Source: Silene noctiflora
Taxonomy: Eukaryota > Streptophyta > Magnoliopsida > Caryophyllales > Caryophyllaceae
Length of the DNA: 20,990 nt
Assembly (NCBI GenBank): GCA_009801015.1
Contig: VHZZ01007144.1
Location: 29,630 to 50,619 of the forward strand
Reading direction: 5' to 3'
The position numbers and the translations under genes were made by a program. The notes below the pieces were generated by a model, which saw only the letters and a list, made by a program, of their open reading frames with translations, made no database searches and was not told where the DNA came from. Below, piece by piece: positions 9,369 to 19,640 of this stretch (its first letter is position 1; each line of letters begins with the position of its first letter).

Positions 9369-9377
9369 TAAAACATG

Positions 9378-9857
9378 GGGTATTTTACTTGAGGTAATCC
9401 TATATTATTAAGGCTACACCATAAGAGAGTTATTGTAGTTGAAGGGACACAAAAATGGAAAAACAAGAGTAAAAGTATAAGACTCAAAAGAGGCGTATAT
9501 GTGGGCCATCCCGCTCGTGGGATTGCATGAGACCATGGGCCACACCCTCCACAACCAAAGGTCCAAACCCTGTATGAAAATTAACAAAATAAAGTGTATA
9601 TTCAAGGTCTCATGGGAGACATACATATATCACCCACCAATCAAATTATAGCAATGGCCCATTTATTTCTAACATATGAATCCTTAATATTATTATTATA
9701 TACCAAAAAAAAAATATTATTATTAAATTATAATCTCTTCGTCTCAGTCATTTAATTACCTCTTCTACAGAGCGTCTGATGCATTTGTTTACCTTTCTCT
9801 AAATGTTTCTGATAGGTATTTGATCATACCCATACATTACATCCACTTGGCATCCAC
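9378..9857. other. Intergenic, nothing recognised
   Basis: No supported gene. A 70-codon minus-strand open frame (9414-9626) has no family features and is taken as chance. Confidence 0.4.
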
Positions 9858-10080
9858 TAAGACTCTGTTCTTTAGGATTGAACTGACCTGAACTGAATTT
9901 AATGGGGTTGAGTTGAACTGAACTGAACTGAACTTATTGAGCTTGAACTAAACTGAACTGAACTTAAGTAAGAGTTAATTGGTGAAGAGAATAACTAAAC
10001 TGAACTGAACTGAATTGAACTGAATAGATCTGAACTGAAATGAAATGAGCTGAAATTAAATCCAAAAGAACAGGGCCTAA
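9858..10080. mobile_element. TGAACT-rich MITE
   Basis: The left end TAAGACTCTGTTCTTTAGG (9858-9876) is matched in inverse by the right end ending AAAAGAACAGGGCCTAA (10064-10080); the shared core is CTGTTCTTTnGGATT. The interior is dominated by (TGAAC)n and TGAACTGAACTGAATT-type repeats. The ends resemble those of hAT-like plant MITEs (GGGCC), but no clean 8-bp duplication was found. No coding capacity. Confidence 0.6.
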
Positions 10081-10185
10081 AACCTATACTTTTGGGCTTC
10101 ATTTCAGCTCAGTTCAACTCTATTCAGTTTAATTCAACTTTATTCAGTTCCGTTCAACTTTATTCATTTGAAAACAATAGGGCCT
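10081..10185. repeat. Inverted TTCAACT array, companion of the TGAACT MITE
   Basis: Immediately after the MITE, TTCAGCTCAGTTCAACTCTATTCAGTT and similar units (10102-10165) form the reverse complement of the TGAACTGAAC units at 9880-10055, followed by AAAACAATAGGGCCTA (10171-10186). It is probably a second, partial copy of the same family inserted tail to tail. Together the two arrays could pair as a long imperfect foldback. Confidence 0.5.
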
Positions 10186-10401
10186 ATGTCCTAACAACAA
10201 TTATAAATGGTTTTTTTTTTTTTATATCAAATCAAAAGTAAACAAGTGACCGGGATTGAAGAAGTGAGAAGTATATTATATTATTTTGTGAGGAAAGTGC
10301 ATTTCACCAAACAAGTGAGCTAAGCATTTCACCCCTCAAAAATTGCATTTAAAGAAGAGGCAACACAAGTTATTACAACAAGAAAATGAAATGAAATATC
10401 A
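10186..10401. other. Proximal upstream region of the LAX gene
   Basis: AT-rich with a T run (10210-10223). No canonical auxin-response element (TGTCTC or GAGACA) was noticed between 10190 and 10523. No gene. Confidence 0.4.
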
Positions 10402-10437
10402 CTATATATTATTAGCATATATTATATAGTATAAAGT
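10402..10437 (+). promoter_or_regulatory. Candidate TATA region of the LAX gene
   Basis: CTATATATT (10401-10409) and ATTATATAG (10420-10428) lie 95-120 bp before the ATG at 10524. They are followed by a pyrimidine-rich leader (GTTTCTCTACTAATTATCTCTATTT). Which one is used cannot be told from sequence. Confidence 0.35.
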
Positions 10438-10523
10438 ATAGTTTCTCTACTAATTATCTCTATTTTCTATTCATCATTAAGCTATTTACCATTAATACAA
10501 GAAATTATTAGCAAGTTGCAAAA

Positions 10524-13500
10524 ATGGCTTCAGAGAAAGTAGAGACTGTGGTAGCTAATTATGTTGAAATGGAACGAGAAGAAGGAAATCAATCAAAGTC
10601 TACTAAGGACAAACTGTCCAATTTCTTTTGGCATGGTGGTTCTGTTTATGATGCATGGTTTAGCTGTGCTTCTAACCAAGTAAGCATTTTTACATTAATG
10701 TTTGTGCTATTTTCCTAAAAAGCCGAGATTTGTTTCAATATTAAGACACGTCCACCATGGACAAAGCTAAGCACAGGTTGACAAGGCCATGGCTCGGGCG
10801 AGCTTTTTGGCAAAAGAAATAGTTTATTTTTCAAAAGGTCACATAGATAAGATCGATGTTTTGACAGTAGGTAAAGTATGAACTGGCTTCGTCCCTGACC
10901 TCCACATATAACATCATGAAATATTAACAATTATGTAAAACCGTCTTATGCTAAGTTATGCTTGTGTCAACACTGAAAATACATATGTTTGCCAATACCA
11001 ACTTAATAATTTACCTTTTAATTCAACGATATGTGTTTACCTGTTTTATTTTGAGATATTTCAGATATTTGTTTACCTTTCTATTTTGTAACGATTTTGA
11101 TCATATATGTAGGTGGCACAAGTTCTACTAACATTACCATACTCATTTTCACAACTTGGAATGTTATCTGGGATATTATTCCAATTATTCTATGGATTGA
11201 TGGGAAGTTGGACTGCTTACCTTATTAGTGTACTTTATGTTGAGTATAGAACAAGAAAAGAAAGAGAAAAAGTTGATTTTAGAAACCATGTCATTCAGGT
11301 AACTTTTTTTTTTCTCATCCATTTCAATTATTTGTTTAGTTTTATATTATTTGTAAAGGTTATCTAATATTAATCAAAGGTAAATAAATGGTTAAAATAT
11401 GCAGTGGTTTGAAGTGCTTGATGGATTACTAGGAAAACATTGGAGAAATATTGGATTGTTTTTCAATTGCACCTTTCTTCTTTTTGGATCCGTCATTCAA
11501 CTTATTGCTTGTGCTAGGTAAGTCCCTTTTTTCTTATTCATGCAACATTTCGAATATTATAAATCGATCCTAAATTATACTCCCTCCGTCCCGGTCATTT
11601 GTTGTCCTTTGGTTTTGGCACAAAGACCAAGAAAAGAGTAGGAAGTCAATTATAACATGACAAGTGGACTAAAATTGATGGTGAAACATCAAATTACTCA
11701 TCAAATGCAATCTTAAAATAGAAAGGACAACAAATGACTGAGACACCCAAAAATGGAAAAGGAAAACAAATGACCGGGACGGAGGGAGTAGTTTTCTTTG
11801 GAAAAAAAACGTATTAGTCGTAATCGAGTTCTTTCTATTTTCACCTATTCTTTTATAAGAGACTTTCCACAAGCATATTGTGAAACCAGTTTTTTTAGTA
11901 ACTAGTTTTCAACTAAGAAGTCGTGATTCGTTTTATTGATATATTTACATAATATTATTATAAAACAGCTTTACACGAGCCAAATTAACACTTTCCTTTA
12001 TATTCATCTGATTTATTGTACTAGGTAGGTGAGTTAGTACTAATATAACCGTACTTTAGATGGTTATTCTGAGATTAAAACTCCGTCATTAATTATATCG
12101 TTCCTATACATAATTTTTAGAAGGTTTAATTTTTTAAAGATTTTAATTGGATTTGTGATTGCAGCAATATATATTATATAAATGATAGCCTAGACAAGAG
12201 AACATGGACATATATATTTGGAGCGTGTTGTGCAACGACAGTGTTCATACCATCGTTCCATAATTACAGAATTTGGTCGTTTTTAGGGCTTGTCATGACT
12301 TCTTACACTGCTTGGTACTTGACCATTGCCTCCCTCATTCACGGACAGGTAATAATATATATAACTGATTTATAATATACCGATCGAAGAGGTCTTAATC
12401 TAGTGGTTAAGACTGAGGCATCGTGATAATAGGTTACGGGTAATTGATACTAAATTTAAATTTTATATTTGATGTTTGTATGAAGGTTGAGGGAGTAAAA
12501 CACTCAGGGCCAGCCAAGTTGATGCTCTACTTCACTGGGTCAACCAACATTTTGTACACTTTTGGTGGACATGCTGTCACTGTGTAAGTTTTATAATTAA
12601 ATTCCATCATTTATTAATATTATCTATACTTGATAAAAACTTGAAAAATTGACCCTATTGTCGTATTGTATGTTGGATCTATTATGACATTTGAAAGGTA
12701 TATATATGCTTTAATTTTTCTAAATAATAAATCAAATTTAGTCCATGTTAATGTTGACGGACTAAATACTGACCTTATAAATGACTGCAACGAAAGGAAT
12801 ATAAATATATGAAGTGTTGGCTTCGCTATTGTCTATTTAGTGTCTAATATGGTTTGAGAAATCAAAATGAAAAAGGGTTTTATTAGGTAGAGATAATTAA
12901 ACGATATAAGCTATATATACTAATTCTTGTGGAAGGTGATCTTACACAATTACACCAGAAGTTTGTTAAACTGATTTTTTTTTAATTAACTTTTTATTTA
13001 ATGGGTTATATACTTGTTTTAATATATCGGTTTTCCACGGTTTTTTGTAAGACAACTTTATAAAAAAACAATCGAAATATAAAAGATTGTAAGATTGTTT
13101 ACATGTAAATTATTTTGAAATGCAGGGAAATAATGCATGCAATGTGGAAGCCACAAAAATTCAAGCTAATATATTTGATAGCAACATTATATGTGCTAAC
13201 ATTGACATTACCATCAGCAAGTGCAGTGTATTGGGCATTTGGAGACATGCTTCTTGATCACTCCAATGCCTTGTCTTTGCTTCCTAGAACTGGTTTTCGA
13301 GATGTTGCTGTTATCCTCATGTTGATCCACCAGGTTTACTTATTGCCCATTTCTTAATTAATTACCTCAAAAACTCGAACCCTAAATCACACGCGTTTAA
13401 CGAATCATGAATAGATGGTCTGTTTTATGCTTGTAATGTACCTAACTAATAATAACCTAAGATACGGATACACATGTACTGATACAATCAATAATCGCCG

Positions 13501-14269
13501 ACTTGTAGCTTATTAGAGATCTCTTTGAAGTGACGAAAAGTATCCATGTTCAACAAAGAATTTATGAAATAATATGAAGTTAATTTTAACATTATTGTTG
13601 ATTTGTTTTGAATATTACAGTTTATAACATTTGGATTTGCATGCACACCACTATACTTTGTATGGGAAAAATTCATAGGAGTACATGAAACAAAGAGCCT
13701 TATCAAACGGTCCATAGCAAGAATACCAGTTGTACTTCCAATATGGTTTCTCGCAATTATTTTCCCATTTTTTGGACCCATCAATTCTGCTGTTGGTGCA
13801 CTTTTGGTTAGCTTCACCGTTTACATTATTCCTGCCATGGCTCACATGATTACTTTCTTCCCATCCTCTTCTCGCGAGGTAATTTCTTAATGCCAATTAT
13901 TCCGTTTCGGTCATTTTAGGTTCGGGTTTATGTTGAGATTTTCCCATTAAAGTGCAATGACTATGAGACTAGTTTATAAGTTACTATACTTGAATCTGTT
14001 TCACAATTATACTAGTGTAAAACCGTCTTACACAAAGTATAAACTAATGTTGAAGTTATGTTGCATTATTTTTACAGCATGCAGTGGAGAGACCACCATC
14101 ATGGCTAGGAGGATGGGCAGGAATGTATGGAATAAACATATTTGTAGTAATATGGGTATTTGTGGTCGGGTTCGGGCTTGGTGGGTGGGCCAGTTTGAGG
14201 AATTTCATACTTCAAATTAATACATTTGGGCTTTTTGCTAAGTGTTATCAATGCCCACATAAAGCCTAA
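10524..14269 (+). CDS. LAX3: AUX1/LAX auxin influx carrier, LAX3-like, eight exons
   Basis: Exons are 10524-10679, 11113-11298, 11405-11517, 12165-12348, 12486-12583, 13126-13333, 13621-13878 and 14078-14269. All introns are GT-AG, phases 0,0,2,0,2,0,0, giving 464 aa. The protein is a plasma-membrane proton-coupled auxin (IAA) uptake carrier of the amino-acid/auxin permease family, with some 10-11 membrane segments. Family blocks appear uninterrupted: WHGGSVYDAWFSCASNQ, LLTLPYSFSQLGMLSG, SWTAYLISVLYVEYRTRK, NHVIQWFEVLDGLLG, SNIYYIND, KRTWTYIFGACCATTVF, YTFGGHAVTVEIMHAMWKPQ, FGPINSAVGALLVSFTVY, and FGLFAKCYQC near the end. The N-terminus (MASEKVETVVANYVEMEREE) and the short C-terminus (CYQCPHKA) favour LAX3 over AUX1 or LAX2 by recalled family sequence. 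LAX3 in Arabidopsis acts in lateral root emergence. A Stowaway MITE sits in intron 3. No broken codon is visible. Confidence 0.95.
11580..11788. mobile_element. Stowaway MITE (Tc1/mariner type) in LAX intron 3
   Basis: The terminal inverted repeats CTCCCTCCGTCCCGGTCATT (11580-11599) and its complement ending GGGACGGAGGGAG (11776-11788) extend to about 30 bp. A TA target duplication flanks both ends (11578-11579 and 11789-11790). At 209 bp and non-coding, this is a classic plant Stowaway. The inner AAAGGACAACAAATGACTGA (11723-11742) repeats the arm sequence, so the right side carries the arm twice. Confidence 0.93.
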
Positions 14270-14530
14270 AGCTTATAATTACTTTGCTTTTTTTTTTTGC
14301 TTTTTTTTTTATTAATTTTTAATTAAGATTATTTAGGGAGGGAGCTGAGGTTAACATGATAATTATTATTATACGTAATTATTAAAGTGTGTAGAAATCG
14401 ACATTTTTTATTGTGTATTTGTGTGAGCTCTCTTGATGCCTTTTGGATTATGTGAGTGTTTGAATTGATTGAAGGATTTGTAATTAATTAAACTTTGTTT
14501 TGGTGGAATGTAATAGTTGGAATCTAGCAT
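14270..14530 (+). other. 3' flank and probable 3' UTR of the LAX gene
   Basis: Two T runs (14288-14298, 14302-14311) follow the stop. No AATAAA signal is seen; AATTAATTAAAC (about 14481) and the following TGTAATAG are the best candidates for a plant-type poly(A) region. No coding feature. Confidence 0.35.
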
Positions 14531-14556
14531 CTTGTCATTATCAAATGTGACAAGAT
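14529..14556. repeat. Small perfect inverted repeat downstream of LAX
   Basis: ATCTTGTCA (14529-14537) and TGACAAGAT (14548-14556) form a 9-bp perfect stem with a 10-nt loop. TAG/CTA outside it extends the stem past one bulged C. It lies about 260 bp after the LAX stop. Confidence 0.5.
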
Positions 14557-16128
14557 CTACATTTTCACTCAAATTATTATTTATCGGTTTTGAATCTAGT
14601 CTTGGTAAATTAAAGACTTAATCAAAGACCGAATATAAAGTTGGGTTATGAGTTAGCTCATTTCAATCTCATGATTAACGTAAGAAAATCTGTATTAAAA
14701 CCCATTTTCAAACCTATAATAAGACTGGTCCTTTGACTAACATTCGAAACCCAATAATCATTCCAAAGGACGAACCCAAATTTTCAAACAACACTATTTT
14801 AATTTACAAGATAATATTTTCAAAGTAAACTATAAACATTTATCTTTTATCATTAAAAAAGAGGCATAAGTTTTTAAGACGACAGTATCTGTCATAAGAT
14901 GAAAACGAGTCAAATACGCTTCAACTTGCATGTGCAAGATCAACCTTTTGTAATTTCATAAACATCTTTATTTTGTCTTATCTATTATACTTAACCTATT
15001 TTAAAGTTTTAAACGAATTCGTAAAAAATTGGAGATAGCCAAAATACCTCATGGGAATTGTCAGAAAACAGGTAGTAACATGCAATGTCCAGTGAAAAAC
15101 AAGGGAAAAAAAGTTGATCCACAAGTTTCCAAGTGCTTTTATATTACCTAATAATGGACCAATGGTGGGCATTTAGCCCAAAGAGCATGTACCTTACACT
15201 TTGGCCCTTTTATATGTCAATCTTGTGTCTTGACTTTTTCTATTATGGACTTGACTTAAACGACAAAATATAGATCCATTATCCATCATTTTTTGGTCAT
15301 TGTAGAAGGAAAGCTATGGAAAACTTTTAACTAGAATGAGATTGTAACTTTTGCGTTACAACATGATTCATGTCACTATTGTCTATTGATAAGTTACTCA
15401 ATTCAACTTCCATGTCCTATCAAAGAAAGGGATTAAAGCCTTAGAGGTTATTAAATGCGGGTTTGGATTGAACATAGGCTGCATTTTTGGCCCACGGACA
15501 TGCAGGTTAGCGAGTTTTGGGCAGCTTCGTGGGCCATTTTGGAAAATGCATTGTCCAAGCCTGCTTTGTTAGCGGGCCAGACAGAGGTGAGTCTTGTGAG
15601 TCATCCCGTCCATGAACAACTATAAAAGGGATAAAGTTTTCTTAAAAAATTTATATTGTTTTCATCAATAGTTATCTATTCCTTAATAAAGAAGATTAAT
15701 GGAGTGATACTCTAAATTATACTCCATAGAAGACATATTCGCGAACTAAATGTTTGTATGAATAGTTTATGTTAAAGTTTGAAGTTGAAACAAAGGAGAA
15801 GCCAATTGAAATCATAAAGACGGTTTATTTAAGTTCGAATTCTTAGCATAAAAATTCAGAAAGTCATATAAACAAATGTACATGGATGTTGTAATATAGT
15901 TTACTTGTGAAAACCAGATGAATTCAACTATGTATAACTACAATCTACAAATTAGCGTTTTATACTCTGTTCACTTAGATCAACCGGTAAAGCATTATTT
16001 AATTCAAACAAATATGTCGAGTTTCACCTTAGAGAATATAATATAATTAATTAAATTTCAGAGCATGTGGTCTCACCCGAATTCAAATCAAATCTAATGG
16101 TACAAACTAAAGAAAAGTTTAACCTACT
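14557..16128. other. Intergenic, gene-free
   Basis: No open frame with a recognisable family and no RNA gene. A less AT-rich patch (about 15450-15610, GCGGGTTTGG ... GCGGGCCAG) differs in composition and may be an old element fragment, but it was not identified. Confidence 0.4.
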
Positions 16129-16209
16129 ACTCCTCTGCCCTAGTGATTGGTTTTACACTTGCTTTATTTTATAAAGATAAAATAAATAAGTGTAAACTAG
16201 TTACTAAGA
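16129..16209. mobile_element. Degenerate short Stowaway-like MITE
   Basis: The left side CTCCTCTGCCCTAGTGATTG (16130-16149) followed by GGTTTTACACTT resembles the CTCCCTCYGTCCCAGTGATT Stowaway end. The right side AAGTGTAAACTAGTTACTAAGAG (16189-16209, read in inverse) pairs with it. TTTTACACTTGCTTTATTTTA and its near complement form the stem. At about 80 bp it seems internally deleted, and the right terminus has decayed. Confidence 0.45.
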
Positions 16210-16631
16210 GAAACGTATCAATTTATAAAGTGATAGACGTGCAAATGTGCAATAATGCATCATCCATATCAACAAAATCTTTATGAATAAAGAAAATGCA
16301 ATGAGTAAATCAAGTTAGTCCATATCCAACTAACATGAATAATACATGATCTTCAATTCTTTTCTCATTGATTTTCTTCCTCTCATTTTCTTCTTTTCTT
16401 AGATGGATAGATCTCTCACTTTCACACAAAATAAGTCTACCAAAAAGAAGATGGCAACTAAAAAAAGTAAAGAAATGAAAAAAAAAAAGCAAACAAAGTT
16501 GAGATGGAAAAGGAAATGTCATGCTCAAATCATGTTCAATCATTTTCAAAATGGAGTGGATTATAAACTTAAACATGTTAAGTTAGGCCCTAAATAATAA
16601 GTTGCACAAAGTAGTACCATAAGACCGTTAT
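16210..16631. other. Intergenic, nothing firm
   Basis: A 64-codon Lys-rich plus-strand frame (16403-16597) comes from A-rich DNA and has no family features. A complementary minus-strand frame covers the same region. Neither is supported as a gene. Confidence 0.4.
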
Positions 16632-16818
16632 ATGGTGCGATTACATAAAAAGTTACCATTTTATGACAAAAAGTAACAATTTTCTCTTTTTAATAGAAAA
16701 TTGCCACTTCTTATCATAAAATGACAATTTTTTTTGTTGCACCAAACAATGAATGTCAAAAAATTATTACTTTATGTCATAAAATGGTCATTTTTAAAAC
16801 TGTTGCGCCAAACAATGA
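16632..16818. repeat. Foldback repeat with an internal tandem duplication
   Basis: On the plus strand TTACCATTTTATGACAAAAA (from 16652) is matched on the minus strand by TGACCATTTTATGACATAAA (from about 16794), forming inverted arms. On the minus strand a unit of about 60 bp, CATTGTTTGGYGCAACA plus TGNCATTTTATGA, occurs twice (about 16817-16757 and 16753-16697). The outer TATGGTGCG (16632) and CGCCAAACAATGATGGTA (16806-16823) may be degenerate ends. Non-coding; probably a MITE of unknown superfamily. Confidence 0.5.
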
Positions 16819-18360
16819 TGGTACACAATAACTACTAAATAAGTTGATATAACATGTTCAAAAGGGAAACGAAAACGAGAAAGGAGAAATTAAGTGATAT
16901 GTCTCTCTCAAACTAGAAAGATTTTTTTTGTTGGAAGTTGCTCTCAAGTCTTTATAATCATGCACTAGAGTGTGCCAAGCCTCAATGGTGGGTCTAATAT
17001 AAAACTGATGTTCATATTGATTGGCTTAGTTGGTTAAAATAAGAGAGAAAAATTATTGGTTTCGAAATCAGACCCAATTATACATAATTTATTTTGATAT
17101 TAAGCATTATTAAATTAAAGAAAATGATAAATAAAGCCCTGACAAAAAAGAAAAGAAAAGCTTAAATTAAACATTAATGACATCAATTTATGTGTAATTG
17201 TGTTATAAATTCCTAATTTAATTCCATTTTGGTAAGTAATTTAGTTTATCATTACCCTTAGATTAAAATTTGTCACCGGGGTAAAAGAAAAGTCGCCAGA
17301 GCTTGATAGCCGAGATATGCATGGGTTACAAATTATCACAAATGTTTAGGATGATTGATTTTATAATAGTTGTTCACAAGTCGTCATGTACTCCCAAGAA
17401 TTTACCCAGTACACACTTGGTTAAAAAAATACTCCATTCATGTCGATCATTTGTATACTTATTCCTTTTTTCTTATGTCTCATTCATGTGCATACATTTC
17501 TATATTAGAAATGTTTCACTGAGTAATTTGATCCTTAACATCCAGACATCCAATTAACAACAATCACAAATTGCCTTCTACCCTTCCGTTGGTCTTTATG
17601 TCAAAAACAAAGGTAAATAAATGAACCGAAAAAGAATAGCTAATAAGGTTCATATCCCTATTCGAAATGGAAAATCAAGCTACAAGGGTTATAATGTGAA
17701 TTTGGGCTGGATTCAATGAGCCAGGCTCAATGACAGGGTCTAATACAGTCCATTTTTCTCAAACTTGGTGAGAAAACTAGGTCCAACAAGATAGGTTAGG
17801 AAGCCCCAAATTACTTTAAATTGTTGACGATATTTAGCAGCGTAAAGTAATTTGGATAATTTCTCAGCGCGAAATTTGACCCGGCCCAAATCCTAGAGTT
17901 GTTCTAATCCCAATATTGATCACGCATTCACGATTTCACGTTCATGAATAAGCAATTTGTAGCGAACCCAATTTGGATTTTGAGTGTAAATTACAATTAC
18001 ATGTGATAAAATATTAATCAAATTTATCATCGTTTCACTTCACTACCAAATTTTATGTATTAATACAATTGGTTAGGTTCACTGACGAGCTACCGAAACA
18101 CTAGCCCTAGCTCACAAGCGAGAAGTATCATGTAAATATAAGGATGACGAGATTATAGCTTGCCTTTTTTCCGGTTAAGTCACGCTTGGAGTCTGCCATT
18201 AGACACGCCTTGACGGAATCCATGAGCCCAAAAACCAGGAGTAATTTTAAATATGATACTTGGATACCAAATGATAAGAATAAAAATCCATACGTGTAGT
18301 TAACCTTTGGATGCAAATGTAAGTATGAACTTGTTCGTAACAGAGCTTTAGAAACAATCT
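16819..18360. other. Intergenic, gene-free
   Basis: No supported gene. Open frames at 17303-17557 and 18128-18316 lack family motifs. A patch at 17690-17900 (GGGCTGGATTC ... CGGCCCAAATCC) is less AT-rich than its surroundings but was not identified. Confidence 0.4.
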
Positions 18361-19640
18361 ATATACCTTCCTTCAAACAGTCTCTGACGCTACGATCATT
18401 TGATATCTGTACACTCATCTGGATGCCTGAGAGTTGAAGCAACGAGACCAGCGAACACCTTTTCTGCTAACTTCACGGAAAACATATCCACCCTTGTCTA
18501 TGTGTTTAGAAGCTTACGTCTTGATCATCGTTTTGTTTGTCATCTTCACCATCTTTACATTCATGGTGGAGCGACATGAAACGCTTCAATGAGACTAGGC
18601 TCTCCATATAACCACTTGTAGTGCAAAAATACCCCTTGCTTCCAGTGCGCTTAAATTGTTGGGTGCCAAGGTCGTAATGGGGCACTTCTCTGATGTTTCC
18701 CTTTTGTAGATTAACAAATAACTTGTTGTCGTTTATCCAAAAGTTTGATGGTCTCATTGGGTCATGGTCCGGGAAGTTAACAAATAACCCATACATCAAT
18801 AAACCCACGAGTGACATTTCTACTACGATTGAGACAGCCAAGGCGAGCTTGCCATCTGGTCGAGGATAAGAGTTGATGATCGTGGATATGAGGGTGATCA
18901 CATTTTGGCAAAGGAAACTCCTTCAATACTTCCTCTCCCATGTCAAACACTTTACTGTATAGTTTATACCTTCATTCAAACAGCCTTCTGAAGCTACGGT
19001 CATTTGAAGGCCTGGATCAGATGAAAAATCGACATCAGACCAAACACGGGGCCAGTACATATTTGAACAATCATTTGGATGCCTTGATCAAGTTGAGGTT
19101 ACGAGACCACCGAACACCTTTTCTGCTAACTTCACGCAGAACATATCCACCATTGTCTCCATGTTTCAAAGCTCCGTCTTCATCAACATTTTGATTGCCA
19201 TCTACATCATGTTTACATTCATGGTGGAGCGACATGAAACGCTTGATTGAGACTAGACTTTCAACATAACCGCTTGAAGAGCATAGATATCCCTTGCGTC
19301 CAGTGCGTTTAAGTTGTTGGGTGTCAAGGTCGTAATGGAACACTTCTATGATGTTCTCCTTCTTTATATTAACAAATAACTCTTTGTCGTTTATCCAAAA
19401 CTTGGTTGGTTGCATAGGCTCATGACCAGGAAATTTAACAACAATTGCTTTGCACCAAATCCAATCTTTGCGTACCCAAACATCAATAAAGCGCCCATTG
19501 AAATCCCATGAATTCGGGGAACAGCTGAGGCAAGCCTGCCATCTGGTGGAGGACAAGAGTTGATGATCATGGGCGTGAGGGTCTTCACAGTTTGGCATAG
19601 GCAACTCCTCCAATACCTCCTCCACCATGTCAAATGATAG
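18361..19640. repeat. Direct tandem segmental duplication (two units)
   Basis: Unit B (about 18365-18951) and unit A (about 18968-19640) align from ACCTTCNTTCAAACAG (18365 and 18968) through GAACACCTTTTCTGCTAACT (about 18454 and 19110) to CCATGTCAAA (18938 and 19626). Each unit carries the 3' half of an F-box/FBA gene plus its 3' flank. Unit A has about 50 extra bases in the flank (around 19015-19070), or B lost them. Divergence includes substitutions and several indels, so the event is not recent. Confidence 0.8.
18425..18951 (-). pseudogene. Truncated tandem copy of the F-box gene's FBA-domain half
   Basis: This segment is the partial paralogue of the C-terminal part of the F-box gene at 19071-20328. 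Reading down the minus strand it matches FDMxEEVL..FP.P.C (near 18945-18905), HDHQLLSSTRWQA, GFIDVWV, NFPDHDPMRPSNFWIND, YDLGTQQFKRTGSKGY and SLKRFMSLHHECKD. It lacks an F-box and any start. It is broken: the GFIDVWV block (near 18800) runs into a stop, while NFPDHDPM lies in another frame. A later shift near 18510 ends the frame at 18506 although RGGY-like sequence homologous to the full copy's last 30 residues continues to about 18430. Its 3' flank is also homologous, so DNA rather than a transcript was duplicated. Confidence 0.8.

Noticed and set aside
9414-9626. Minus-strand 70-codon open frame
   Set aside because: No recognisable domain, no splice context and ordinary intergenic composition.
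13488-13896. Minus-strand open frames over LAX exon 7
   Set aside because: They are antisense to a well-conserved LAX exon.
16403-16597. Lys-rich 64-codon open frame as a small basic protein gene
   Set aside because: It arises from A-rich DNA, has no family motif, and a frame of equal quality lies on the opposite strand.
18128-18316. 62-codon minus-strand frame near the F-box repeats
   Set aside because: No similarity to the F-box copies or to any family I recognise.
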